A program made the position numbers and the translations under genes. This document shows positions 24,370-36,000 of a stretch of 64,000 nt of DNA, piece by piece; position 1 is the first letter of the stretch; each line of letters begins with the position of its first letter. Source of the DNA: Diplosphaera chodatii (taxonomy: Eukaryota > Chlorophyta > Trebouxiophyceae > Prasiolales > Stichococcaceae); the NCBI GenBank assembly GCA_032358165.1, contig JAALGY010000043.1, positions 62,001 to 126,000 on the forward strand. Reading direction: 5' to 3'. The notes under the pieces are model-generated. The model saw only the letters and a program-made list of their open reading frames with translations. It was not told where the DNA came from and did no database searches.

Positions 24370-24475
24370 ATGCATGGCAGGATGCATTGATGTGTTATGC
24401 ACGGCAGGATGCATTGATGTTTTATGCACGGCAGGAAGCATTGATGTTTCATGCACAGCAGGATGCACTGTTTGT
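24370..24475. repeat. 27-bp tandem repeat, about four copies
   Basis: Units begin at 24370, 24397, 24424 and 24451, with consensus ATGCACGGCAGGATGCATTG followed by ATGTTTT. Copies differ at a few sites and the last is incomplete. The period is a multiple of three, so all frames stay open and give nine-residue peptide repeats on both strands; I do not take these as coding. Confidence 0.9.
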
Positions 24476-25040
24476 GTAATGGTATGGGCAGAGAACGTCC
24501 ACCTTTGTCGTGCCACATCTGGTGTACAGTTTCTGAAATGGCAATAATGCGCTTTCGGCCTGTGATGTGCTGATGGGGCACATCTTGCCTGCCGAAGGCG
24601 CAAACCGCTGACATCCTGGGTATTACAGCATCTCTACTCAATCATCTGCGCATGCTAGCTCTGAAACAGGGGAAATCAAATGGTTGCTGTGCATGTGGCC
24701 AGATTCGTCCTCGACAGCACGAACCTGCTGCGTGAACGGGTGGGAGCCATGCATGCCGCTTGTTGGCAGCAGTCCCGATGCAGCGCATGTCAACATTCTG
24801 GTGCTACAATTCCAGGTTGTTGCGTGCTTGCTTGTCAGGCCTGCGCTGCACAGTGCACCTGTACCACCTGCCAGTAGTCAGCAATGCGCCACAGCACTGC
24901 ACGCATCAGTGCATGCACGAAGGGCCACGACCAACAGCACATCACAGGTCGATGTCCGGCGAATCAAGTGCACAAACTTCCCACCTGTAGAAGATGTGAT
25001 CGCAAGCGGTTCTCGTCTGCGATGTGACTTGCATCTTGTC

Positions 25041-25080
25041 GTCGGAGCTCCGAGGTCGAAGTCGACCTCGGAGCTCCGAC
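25041..25080. repeat. 40-bp near-perfect palindrome (19-bp arms, 2-nt spacer)
   Basis: Arm 25041-25059 and arm 25062-25080 are exact reverse complements, separated by AG. The arms are GC-rich and contain GAGCTC. Such a structure could extrude a cruciform or fold into a strong RNA hairpin. Confidence 0.95.
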
Positions 25081-25857
25081 AACATGCAACAGCTGCTGGA
25101 TGAGCTCAGGCAAGGGCTTGCATGCACTGACATGCGTAAACGAATGAAAATGGCCACAAACAGTAACTAGACTCAGGACACGACTCTGTTCCCTGGTCGG
25201 GCCTAGGCACGATCTGCATGACGTCAAAGATCTTCACGCGATCAGGTCTGATGTCTTCATTCATCTCGTAGTGACGCCCGAGCGTTCACCCGACGCAAGC
25301 CGACCGCGATGCCCGTCGAGTGGTGCCCCAGATTCATGCATGGTTCACCCTGCACAAATGCGCTTCGCCGGTACAGCCTATGGGCATGGGCGTCCCACTT
25401 GCGCCCGATGCAAATTTTTGACAAGGATATTGAAACCTGATATTTGAATACTAGCGGTGAACATATTACATGGAAGAAGCACGAGGCCTTTCTCACGTGC
25501 TGACTGCTTATAGTACAACACTTTGCAGTACGCCCACGTGCCTGATGCTGAGCTTATGTGCAATCCTGAACCCCAAGCATGGGGCTGTGCAGCCTGTGTG
25601 TGTCATGCAAAGATCATGCGGGCGGACAGCCCACCTTGTCGGTGACAGTATGGCAAATGCTATCGCCTGTGCACCTGTACGGTCTTCCCCAAGTCCCCTT
25701 GACAGCAACACATCGTTGTGTCTGAGAGCTACAAAAAGGCTTGATCTGCCAGCGTCCACAGCAGAAGTTGACGCCTCGTCATGCCCTAGTTATGGAGCAC
25801 GCAGGTCGCCCTGAGCCGCCACTGTGCATCAACTGGTGAACTGACATCGCAGCACGG

Positions 25858-27371
25858 TCACTCTGAGAAGTCAGAGTCCTCATCCGATGCAGTGTGCTGC
25901 CGCCCAATGCCGTTGGCACTGCCGCCTTGGCGCACACTGCGCTGCTGTGGCGCGGCCTTTGGCGCCTCTGCTTCATGCAGCAACCCTGTGGCCTGTGTGC
26001 AGCATGCCATGTATCAGATTGAAGGGTCCACAACAACTGCAGCAGCGAGCTGCCGCTGGCGGACGCTGCTGGCGGCACACATGAGTATGGCACACACCCA
26101 CAGGCTTTGTGTCCTCGTGCAGGTTGTAAGCCTTAGTGACATGTGCACATTGCCTTGAACTCAGTACCTGAAGACACCCTTGGCCACCCTTGATGCACCC
26201 TTGCCCGCCCCTCAACACACCAGTGGAATACCCTTGGATACCCCTAAAACACCCTTAAGACACCCCACATTCCACAGAAGGCCCCGCACCAGCAGCCGCG
26301 CCTCCAGCACGTGGGTGGGGAAGTCGTCGGCGCCGCCCAGCTGCTGAAAGCCGACCACGTAGTCGACCGTCCTGCCGGCGCGGATCAGCGCCAACGTCGG
26401 CAGCATCCACACCTTGAGGCGCTCCGTCAGAAATGGTGACTTCTCCGCATTTATCTGCCAGATCAAACTGAAGCTTACGGATGGAATCGCGAGGTCGCAC
26501 GTGGTGGGGCTGTGTACAGTGAATCGTTGCTGCTCGTTGGAAGTGCTGGTGGTGAGCTGGCTGGTCGTGTGCAAAGTGAGTCCCTCACTTTGATGAACTT
26601 GGTCTCCAGGTGCTGCGCCGCCAGCTGCTGCATGTGCTTGTCCATGACCTGCAGCCAATGCAGGCACATCATCACGGAAGTGTTGTGCTGAAGGCAGCTG
26701 CCACTCAACCACTGCTTTCTGCAGGCAGCTGCAGGCGAGCGGCAGCCATGTGCGAGCAACGGGTGAGCTTCCCTGCCGGATCTGCATGAGCGTCCAAGGC
26801 ACAAGCCAGCCAGGAGGTGCAGGCCCCACCTTGCAGGGCCAGGAGTCGCGGTAGAAGTGGCACACCACGCGCTCCTCGCCCTTCACCTCCGCGAAGAAGT
26901 CCTTCTCCGTGGCCGCCTCCCGGTATTCGCCGTGCCCTGCCGCCAGCCACTGCTGCCTTCTTGCCGCCGTGCGCTTGATGTCCTGCACGTGTAATTATTG
27001 CTCGTTGACATGCTTAAGATGCACATGCCTGAGTGTCGCTGAAGGCCTGCGGTGTCCACCTATGATGACACAATGCCCCAGCAGCCTGCCAATGGCAGGC
27101 GTGACAGCTCTGTGTTCTCCAGCAACATATCAAAGTAGGTGGTTGTGCTGGTACGCAGCGTGCCTCTGCTGACTGATACTGATCCTTTTTGAGGGTTGCA
27201 AAGGCAGCGGCTGGCTGCATGGCGTACCTGCAACCGCCGCTCCCGCAGCGCCTCGATGTCATCGGCATCGAGTTTGTCGATAGCATGCAGCTGCTCATCT
27301 AGCTGGTCCTCAACGCGCTGCGCAACGCTCAGCAGCTGCTGCTCGATGGCCTGCTGCACCAGGCCGTCCAT
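25858..27371 (-). CDS. TXNDC9: thioredoxin domain-containing protein 9 (phosducin-like family)
   Basis: Five exons, all phase 0: 27228-27371, 26830-26982, 26589-26648, 26269-26454 and 25858-25992, giving about 225 residues, matching the usual family length (human 226). The N-terminus is a helix (LVQQAIEQQLL) followed by DIEALRERRLQ. The thioredoxin-like fold shows ERVVCHFYRDSWPCK, then HLETKFIK, KSPFLTERLKVWMLPTLALI and DYVVGFQQLGG. The C-terminus is acidic (SDEDSDFSE), as in homologues. The active-site CxxC of true thioredoxins is absent, normal for this family. Homologues bind the chaperonin TCP-1/CCT and modulate actin and tubulin folding in the cytosol. The last exon is placed by phase and by the acidic tail. 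The gene is divergent from XAP5. Confidence 0.92.
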
Positions 27372-27927
27372 CTGCGAGGAACATTTATGGCGCCATCACC
27401 ACTTTGGCTCCCAGCCTTGTCCCACCCTCCAGCCCCGCTCGCAGAAGCAGATGGTCGAGGCAGCAAGCAACGCGCTTCTGAGGCTGTGGACCGCACACAA
27501 CGGCGTGATGCGAAAAGCAAAATGTGATCGCCATACCCTGTTCAATGTCCAGGTGTGTCCAGCAAACGAGCAAAGTCCATGCACTCGGCAAGTTGCAGCG
27601 CCAAGGCTGGCTTGCACCTTGACATCTTTGCCAAGTCCTCACTATGACATCAGCCGCTGTGGCAGGGTGACATCATAACGATATCGCGAGGCACGCCTGA
27701 CAAGCTCTGCCTAGTGTGCAATCCTGCTGGTGCAGGCTGTGGCAGGGTTGATCACGGAGTTTTTCCAAGATATCCTACTGCGCAGAGCGTGTGTTTGCTA
27801 TCGGCTACATTGCATTAATCGGAAGCTCCACCGCCCTCCTGCTGGGAACGGCGCTGCAACGACTGCCGGGTGCCGCTCCAGCTCCTGGATCGGGGTTGCT
27901 GCGGCGTGCAGCAGCTGCCATAACATC
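27372..27927. promoter_or_regulatory. divergent promoter region TXNDC9/XAP5
   Basis: 556 bp between two divergent start codons. It must contain both 5' UTRs and probably a shared promoter. I could not pick out a TATA box or initiator with confidence. Confidence 0.5.
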
Positions 27928-30900
27928 ATGTCCGGCTATGGCATGGGAGGGTATGTGGGGTCGGGCGAGGACGCCCGGCGCATCAGGTAAACATTCAGAG
28001 CACGGCTCACTGGCATCAGCCTGCATGTAGCTGCACCGCTGCGCATGTCGCAGCATCATAGTCACCAAGCATCGTTGCACACTCAGAATGACGATGCGTA
28101 CAAGCATGGCTGCGCGCACGAGCTGTACACGATGCACAGCAAAGCACGCTTGCCAGCACCGTCATGATAGCTGCGTGCACATGCCGCTAAGGCCCCACCG
28201 CCTGTGCACAGGAAGCAGCAGGAGCAGCGGGAGGCGCAGCGCAAGAAGGTGGAGGACGAGAAGGCCAAGCTGGACGAGGCCGCCTCCGCCGCCGCGCTGC
28301 GCCAGTTCGGCACCGGCCAGGTGCTGTTCACTTCCGGTCCAGGTGCCAGTACAGCCAGCATACTGGGGCAAGTTGAGCCGCGCCAGGTGACATGGGCCGG
28401 GGCTGTTGCGTTGCGTGTGCGCTGCCATACTGCACTGCCGAGGGGCTCGTGCCGCGTCCACATCGGCTGGCATCATCGGCATCCTGCACTGCCGCCTGGT
28501 CTCACCGCGGTGAGGGCCCTCGGCGCTGCTTGATGGCTCCTCGCTTTGACGCGGGCTTGCTGAACACTGCGCTGGGGCGTGACGCAGGCGGAGGCGCTGG
28601 AGAATGCGTTCAAGAACGAGACGGTGGGGCTGGTGACCAAGGCGGAGTTCATGTCGCGGCGCAGCACGCTGGCGGAGCGCCTGGGCGAGGAGACGCGCCG
28701 CGCCAAGCGGGAGGCCGAGGACTCCGCCGAGCTGGTGGGCAGATAATAACAGTTTGAACTGCTGCTACCTCTTGGACTGCAACCTCCAAGTCGTTGTCCG
28801 CGGCAGGAGCGGAAGTGGCGCACGGCCAGAAGGCGTGGCCAGTTGCTGAAAGGTGCTGCCCGTCGGGCACATGCGAGTGCCCTCCTCATCCGTTTTGCCT
28901 CGGCTGCAAGCCTCTGAGCCCTGCACGCCCCTTGGGTGCAGGAGCGGGAACAGCGGGCGGCGCAGAAGGCGCGGCTGCAGGTGAAGGCGAAGCTGTCCTT
29001 CGCGGAGGATGAGGAGGAGGAGGATGGAGACGACGGTGGGGACGGGGCCGGGGGCGACGGTAGCGACAGGAATGGCGAGGATGCAGCCGAAGCGGATGCC
29101 GCTCCAGTGCAGTCGGCGGCGGCGCAGCCCGGTGCTGGCGCCGACCGCGAGCCATCGGCGAAGGCGCTGCCGGTCGGGAAGCTGGGTGCGCGCCTTCCCC
29201 TTCCAGCGCTTGCTCAGGATCCTTGTTGCTGGGCCAATCTCTCGCTGCTGCCTGCTCGGGCCAGGCGGAGTGTGTGTGTTCGGCACCTCGTCCCGCTGCC
29301 GTGGTGTTCCCACTGTCGTTTGCTGAGGACATGTTGCTGTCCTTGCCGACTGCAGCAACGAGCTCATTGGGTAACGTGGTGCCGCCCCATGCTGGATTGA
29401 CCTCGCCACATGCTACAGGGAAGGACCCGGGGGTACGGACGGACTTCCTGCCAGACGCGAGGCGCGCAGCCGCCGAGGAGGAGCTGCGTGCGCAGCTGAA
29501 GAAGGAGTATACGCTGCGCCAGCAGGTGCAGATTAAAGGTTTAGTGGTTGTACACCCAGTTGCAAATCCTTGCTTCTCAGGTGGAGTTGTGCATGTAGCT
29601 TAAGAAGGAATATACGCTGCGCCAGCAGGTGAGGTCTAGGGTTTAGAGGGCGGGTCGCTCTGCATGCACGCCGGGATGTCGGTGCATCAACCAGGCCCCA
29701 GCACACAGACTCAGACAGTCGTTTCTCAGGATGGCAGATGCTAATATGAAATTGTCTGCCTTCTGACAAGAGGCAGCAACGAAGCAAGCAGCTGTTGTGG
29801 ATTCTCTACCGCTGTGCCTTGCAGCTCATAAAGAATGAGCCGCTGGACATCACGTACTCGTACTGGGATGGGTCCGGCCACCGGCGGCGCATTACCGTGC
29901 GCAAGGGCGACACCATCTCCGACTTCCTGCGCGCTGTGCGGGACCAGGTGAGTTCGATGCATTTTCGTGCCAAATGTGAACATGACATGCAGCCGCACGG
30001 TGTCGGTGGACGCCTCAGGCCTGAACGCTCCTTCAGCACGCAGGCAGCAATGTGACAGTCGCAGATGTCCCTCCAATGGCACTGAGTTTGGCAACCGTTG
30101 CAAGCGTTGCACGGCATGCCATCTGCTTGGTGTGTCCTGCTGGCTTGTGGGTAGCAACAACGGAGCTCAGAGTGGAGACGGTAAATATACCGCTGTGCAG
30201 CTGTCGCCGGACTTCCGGGAGCTGCGTGGGGTGGGCGCCTCCGACCTGCTGTATGTGAAGGAGGACATCATCCTGCCCCACTCCCAGTCCTTCTACGACC
30301 TCATCGTGAACAAGGTGACACGCAATCTCCTGCCCCATTCCACTCCTGCTGCGACCTCATCGTTAACAAGGTGGGCATGACGGATTGTCTGCCTGAGGGT
30401 TCGAACATTGCTCAGATGTGGCGAGGGCATACATGACATTGTGCAGTGCTGCTCCGAGGCTTTGTGCTTGGGTGTCCTCTGCTGCTGCTGCTGCTGCTGC
30501 TGGTGCTGGAAGCAAGTGATCATAGTGCACTTGCTGAAGGCTTGCAAGGGCATGCAAAGGCCGCCCTCCGCCATGGATCCTGGTGCTGCAGGCCCGGGGA
30601 AAGAGCGGGCCGTTGTTCCACTTTGACGTGCACGAGGACGTGCGGGTGGTGAACGACGCGAGCCGCGAGAAGGACGAGTCGCACGCTGGCAAGGTGGTGG
30701 AGCGCCACTGGTACAACAGGTGGGGGTTCTCCAGGCCTGCAAGTTGTTCCGAACGACTTGTAGAGCCTTGATGCCGTTGCTTGACAACGCCATGTGCACA
30801 AAGCTGCATTGTGTATCTGCACCATTGTCTGACAGTGCGTTCAGACCAAAGATTGTCACAGGTAGTTTGTGCCCTTTCCTGACAGAAACAAGCACATCTT

Positions 30901-30979
30901 TCCTGCCTCGCGGTGGGAGCAGTTTGATGCGGCCACAGTATATGAGACGTACACTATCCATGGCAGCGAGGTCAATTGA
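27928..30979 (+). CDS. XCT: XAP5/FAM50 family protein (XAP5 CIRCADIAN TIMEKEEPER homologue)
   Basis: Nine exons keep phase: 27928-27986, 28212-28320, 28588-28734, 28942-29185, 29419-29525, 29825-29947, 30201-30314, 30592-30719 and 30886-30979; product about 374 residues. The N-terminus is [20 protein letters not shown], followed by a basic coiled region, [11 protein letters not shown], then [11 protein letters not shown] and FLPD. The XAP5 domain is clear: [75 protein letters not shown]. Plant XCT and animal FAM50 proteins are nuclear and associate with the spliceosome; Arabidopsis XCT also affects the clock and small RNA levels. The start is the first ATG upstream of the conserved N-terminal motif. 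The donor of exon 5 lies in a duplicated segment (see repeat). Confidence 0.95.
29499..29646 (+). repeat. tandem duplication of exon 5 end and donor in the XAP5 gene
   Basis: The stretch 29499-29544 recurs at 29602-29646 with few changes, including TACGCTGCGCCAGCAGGTG and a downstream GTTTAG. The first copy supplies the exon end (CAG before GTGCAG at 29526). The second lies inside the intron and has an arguably better donor (CAG before GTGAGG). Unspliced read-through from copy 1 meets TAA at 29600-29602, so copy 2 looks like a relic. Confidence 0.85.
30479..30502. repeat. (CTG)8 in XAP5 intron 7
   Basis: Eight uninterrupted CTG units within the intron before exon 8 of the XAP5 gene. Confidence 0.9.
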
Positions 30980-31088
30980 AGGGGCGCGATATAGACCATG
31001 GAATGGACAGTGTTAACAGGGGCAGGCTTTACCAGTGACTTCAGGACCAATGACGCTCTCAAGAACTGAAAGTCAGCTTTGAACCAGA

Positions 31089-31093
31089 TGTAA
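31089..31093 (+). terminator. candidate polyadenylation signal TGTAA of XAP5
   Basis: TGTAA is the usual chlorophyte poly(A) signal. This copy lies 110 nt after the XAP5 stop codon and just before the convergent stop of the cyclophilin gene, which fits a 3' end here. Confidence 0.35.
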
Positions 31094-31107
31094 GTGACCC
31101 TAGCTGA

Positions 31108-32687
31108 TCATGGCAGTTGGGCATGCCGCAGCTCATGCAGCTGCTTCTCGACAGCGTCAAAGCGCTCCTGCAAAGCTGTCAGCTGCTGCGGGCACGATCC
31201 GTCGGACACAGTGTCATTGGGCTCGTACCAGTATGTCGACTGAATGACAATTTGCTCCTGCAACACGACCACCGCCAGCTTGTCATACCTGCTTCCATAT
31301 CGATACCCACAGCACACCATAGACCACGTTGTCGAGACACCATATGCCACCCACCTTCGGCATGACGAAGATGCCCTCGGTCTTCGTGGGTTGCTTCTCA
31401 AACTCGTCCAGCGTCTCAAACCCCTTCGTCAGCTCCCCAAAAACCTGCAGGGCAGGTCACCAAAATTGATGCTGCCGATCTTGTGTGACTCAGGCGGCAG
31501 AGACGGGCTGACACCCGGTGCAGCTCAACAGTTGACAAAGACATCGTATTGTGCCTGTCTGGGCGTGGCTTACTGTGTACTGCATGTCCAGGTGCGGCGC
31601 AGGCCCCAGCGTGATGCTGAAAGAGGCGCCACCGCTGTTGGGGTCGTCCCACCTGGCCTGCGACATTCAATTGCGGAACATGTCTGATGATTTGCCAGAC
31701 TGTGATCTTCGCCCGGGTCAAGCATGCGCAGGGTCGCGGTGCAGTTGCGCGCCATTGACAGGATGCCGCGCTTGGAGTGCTTGGCGTCCCTTCGCACCTC
31801 CAGCGGCACCTTTAATCATCAACGACAACAGGTTGTGCACGTGCACATGCAACACTCGCAAGTCAGTTCACTCGCCATGCCAGGTATCTCGGCGGACACA
31901 ATGTACTCCATTGTCCGCTGATGCAGATGCCGTCTGAGACATAGGCAACAGCGACTGCTTCGGTGTGCGAGTGTCCCAGAGCACCAACCTTTTTCTCTGC
32001 CTCAGCCTGCATCACACCGTGCAATCAGCTGTAAGTGATGTCCCAGGATCAAACTGTCAATGACTCGGCTGACAGCAGGCACTGCAGCAGATGTGCCAGA
32101 CTGCACCTTCTGTCTCGCGTCAAGCGGCACGAGCCTGTTGCCAATAACGTCTGTGCACTGCGCCACAAACCCCTGCAGCATGACACAGCCACCTCACGGA
32201 CGCCGGCGGAGCTGATCACGCAGCTCCAGCGCTGCATTGCACAGTTGAGCGTACCTTGTCCACTCTGAAGAAGGGTATAGTGTTGTAAGCGCCAATCTGC
32301 ATGCACCACAGATATTTGTCAGGGGAGAGCGCGCTTTGATGCTGCATTGCACCGGCTGTTGCTGGCGGCACTCGCACCTTGGCCAACTTGAGGATGTGTG
32401 CAGTAGTCACAGGGGCCACCTGCACACCAGAAGGAGGGTTTCAGCACTCAACAGCTGCATGCGATGCTGTACATGTGCCCTACTGCGGGTGCGCTGGCAG
32501 CACGTGCCTCTGGGTACAGGGCAAACTCGAGGTCGCCATGTTTGGTCTGGAACACCACGCGCTCTACGCTTAACGTGTGCGCCTCAGCTTGGATGGGATG
32601 CGGGCGCTGCAGGCTGATAACAAATAACAAGGTCGCTAGCACAGCATGTGCATGGCGCTGTTGCCTGCGAGAGCGCAGCCTGATCAT
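31108..32687 (-). CDS. CYP23: CYP23-type cyclophilin (secretory-pathway peptidyl-prolyl isomerase-like)
   Basis: Nine exons, all phase 0: 32484-32687, 32378-32419, 32255-32296, 32107-32172, 31989-32006, 31753-31809, 31574-31657, 31355-31444 and 31108-31257; about 250 residues. An N-terminal signal peptide is evident (hydrophobic HAVLATLLFVISL, cleavage probably after PIQA). Cyclophilin-like blocks follow: FQTKHGDLEFALYPE, AYNTIPFFRVDKGFVAQ, RGILSM, ARWDDPNSGGASFSITLG, HLDMQYTVFGELTKGFETLD, then EGIFVMP and STYWYE. The last blocks and a short C-terminal helix are specific to the plant CYP23 group. Some active-site residues of classical cyclophilins are not preserved, so enzyme activity is uncertain. 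One exon is only 18 nt (AEAEKK). The intron after 31753 starts with GC, not GT; the flanking residues (LSM then ARWDDPNS) match CYP23 (recalled LSMGRYDDPNS), so the junction is well placed. Confidence 0.9.
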
Positions 32688-33083
32688 TGCCCTTGGGCTG
32701 CAAAGCTGATGCCTACGACATGCACAGATCGTGCAAAGCGTTGGTGTGCACGCAAGCATCTTGTGAGCGGAGAGTTGGCTCCAGCGTTCTGAGCAGGCTT
32801 GGCGGGCAAGTCACGTGCGGTGGCTGTTGCTGTCTGACAGCACCAAGTTGTCCTGCCGTGGCCCCGTGGGCTCAAACCTCCTTGTCGCCGCTCGGACGCT
32901 GACAACGACGGGCAACAGTAATGCTATAGAGTATTCCACCCAGTATGCCAGCTGATATCTTCCCGAGATATTGCGGTGTGTGCACCCAAATGCACACATG
33001 CACAACACCGAAATTGCAGGGCGGCTGCTGACACCACCTGGCCAATTGACAGCAAACTCATATCTGCAGCCTGATTGCGTAGC
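32688..33083. promoter_or_regulatory. divergent promoter region CYP23/WDR75
   Basis: 396 bp between two divergent start codons. No coding exon is supported. It contains the short-range promoters of both genes; no specific element is recognised. Confidence 0.5.
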
Positions 33084-36000
33084 ATGCATGACGGCGGCGC
33101 CAGCGGCCAGTTTTATGGCCCAGGCGCCGATGTCGCGCTGCACCGCCGGCTGCTGGCTGTGCCGGTCGCAAATGCAGTGCACATTTACAGCCTGGACACC
33201 AGCACCCTTGTGACCGTACTGCGGGGCCACCTGAAGCCGGTGTTGGCCGCCCGCTTCACCGGCGATGGGGACAAACAGGTATGTTTCTGTCACTGCGGTG
33301 CGCTGAATGTTGCACACGTGTGCTCGCGCCTACGGGATACATCTGTGCCGATCCAAAACTTCCTGTGCCTGCAGCTGCTGACAGCGTCGGCGGACGGCAC
33401 GCTGTGCATTTGGGACGTGGAAAAGGGCACACTAGTCAGCAGCGTGGCGGCCGGGCAGCCAATCGCGGGGCTGGCCGTGCCGCCTGGTGGCGATGTCGCA
33501 CACCTCAGCGTCGCCTGGAACGACCGCGGCGCCGGTCGGGCACGTTTTTGCCGCCAGTCAGCGCATGATGGTTCATGCGCATGCTCTAGGAGCTTGTGTT
33601 GGGTTGTGGGCAAATGTGCTTGGGAGCAGTTTCTGCTGAACGTGTACATGCCATCGTCTGCAGGTGCGGTGCTATGCTCTGGCGGCGAGGCAGATCCAGC
33701 AGCCCAGCATCAGGCTCACAATGCCGACGCCTCTTGCGGTGCGTGCCTCAGTGCCATCTTTGGCACCCCCCTGCACAAGGGTTTGGCAGACCTCTGGCTG
33801 GGCCACTGCCCACCCCATCCCGCATCCTCCCTCAAGTCACCGTCGAGCACAACAGCACCACACGAGTAGTCCAGCAACACACTTGCATATTGCACCCTGA
33901 CATCAGACCTCAGAGTGTGGGCTAAATTGAACGGCTGCAGGCGAGCTCCGAGCTGGTGGCCACGCACGACAACCGGCGCGTGCTGGTGTGGCCGGCAGCC
34001 GGCCCCGGAGCAGCGCCGCTGGCCCTGCACCACACCAAGGCCTTGCAGGTGAGCAATTTCTGCAGCGAGACACAGCACTGTCCATGCAGCACCGTGTTGC
34101 TGTCTGCGAAGTCCAGCTACTTGTCTGCTGACGTGCTTGCCACCAGTCATGTGTGCGGAAAACCGGTAGATTCGATAAGACTCCCTGCTGACGCGAAACG
34201 GGCATTTGCGAGTTTTAAGAAGTTTGTTCTCCCTGCGTGCAGTGTGTGGCGGTGTCCCCCTGCAACGACCGCGTCGCTGCAGGCGATGCGACCGGCCGCA
34301 TCCTGATCTGGCACGGCGTGGGCCCTGCAGTTGCAGCCGCTGCAGCCGCCAACGACAGCAGGCAGCAGTCGCAGCAGCAGGACGGCACACCCGCAGCAGC
34401 ATCAGCACAGTCAGCAGCAGCCGCATCCACAGAGGCGGCAGCTTCGGTGCCGCAGCCGGTGGTCACGTCAGTGCATTGGCATGCGCACGCGGTGCGGGCG
34501 CTGGCCTTCAGCCTAGATGCGCAGCGGCTGCTGTCCGGGGGCGACGAGGCCGTGCTAGTGCGCCGTCCCTCCTTTTTGCATTGATCACGTTCGCTCCCCT
34601 GTCTCGCTCCCATCAGGTGCAGGTCTGGACGCACAACCGTCTTGACCACTGGAACGGGAGCACTGCTGATTGCCATCCTACAGCAGCTATTATAGTCCCC
34701 CATAGCATATCCATTGCATGAGGCGGTCGTCCATTCAGCCGTGACCTTGCCTGGTCTAGACTGCCTTTGCAGTCCACTTGGGCAACCCTCACAACCCCGA
34801 CAAACCCGGCTGTCACCGTTCAGGTGACGTGGCGGCTGGCGGACAACTCGCGCAGCTTCCTCGCGCACCTCGGGGCGCCGCTGACCGCCGTGCTGCCCGC
34901 TGACGCCGCCGACGCCGCCTACATCGTTGCCCGCTCAGACAATGCCCTGTGCCAGGTCAGCACCGCGACAGGCGGCGCAACCGACATTGCGGCGGGAGCG
35001 GTGCCGCCGCCAGAGGGTCTAGGGCCCAGCGGCGTGGCGCCGCCGCCGCCGGTGGGGGTGCCGGAAGCGGGAAGCGGCGCCGCCAGGGTGCTAGCATTGG
35101 CGGGGGCAGGCGCGGTCTTGCAGCTGTACGACGCCGCCGCCGGCCGCGCGGTCGCACGCCTGCAGGTGGGTGCACTGCATGCCCTCAGTGGTACCCTCAG
35201 CTTCAAACCCTCACGTGCAGCCGGTCTGCCGCAGCGCCTGTGCATTGCATGCCTGCATGTCTGAAAATGACTGCCGAATTCCAAATGGCGGCAGCTCTGC
35301 TCTGGATCAGTTGCAGTTGAGCAGCCTAATAGCCCTGTGAGTGAAATGCTGACGTGAACAACCCCATGCTGGGTGCTGCGCAGGTCGGCCAGCAGGCGCC
35401 GGCAGTAGTGGGCGGGCGCCAGGGCCCCGGGGCGGCCCTGCAGCACGTCGCCTTCTCGTCCGACGGGTTGCTGCTCGTGACGGTGGATGTGCGGCAGGAC
35501 GCAGGTGTTGGCACTGCTGGCTGTGCCCCCAGACCTGCTGGTTCTCACTGCGCACCTTGGACGTCACCCTTGCTGCAGTGCCTGCTGGTGTAGCTGTACA
35601 GCCTTTGCAGCTGTATTGGAGCAGGGACGAAGCAAGACTTGCATCTATATAACTAGCAAATTATCAGTAAGTATCGAAATACTACAACATATGTGGTGGC
35701 AGCTCCTCCTGAACATCGGTTACTGAGCTTTGCATTTTATTGCGGCAGGGACATCAGGCACCACCACGTTCCTGCGCTTCTGGCGCTCTGCGGCCGGCGC
35801 CACTGGCGGCGTCTCCACAGCCACTGCGCCTTCGTTTGTGCTGCAGACCGCCGTGGAGGGTCCACACGGCAACAGCAAGGTGCTGATCGTGAAGCAAAAC
35901 ACCCCTTTGAAAGCAAAGAGACCCAGGCAGAATCGTTTGTGGCATGCCAGAGTGCCAAAGAGTGTATAACAGGAGGCAGTGGCCAGTGTCACACATATTT

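Larger units (their letters stand above)
23004..25857. other. region without a supported gene
   Basis: Open frames exist on both strands around 23.4-24.1 kb (the longest is 230 codons, plus strand), but neither strand gives a convincing spliced model and no family was recognised. Upstream exons of the minus-strand gene may lie here. The region holds a 27-bp tandem repeat and a 40-bp palindrome, listed separately. Confidence 0.4.

Noticed and set aside
24178..24603. 141-codon minus-strand frame with nine-residue repeats
   Set aside because: The openness comes from the 27-bp tandem repeat; no start context or homology supports translation.
34613..34670. Possible extra WDR75 exon beginning VQVWTHNRL after an ATCAG acceptor
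   Set aside because: The exon at 34824 (VTWRLADNSRSF) fits the phase and the WD repeat better; no clear donor follows the candidate.
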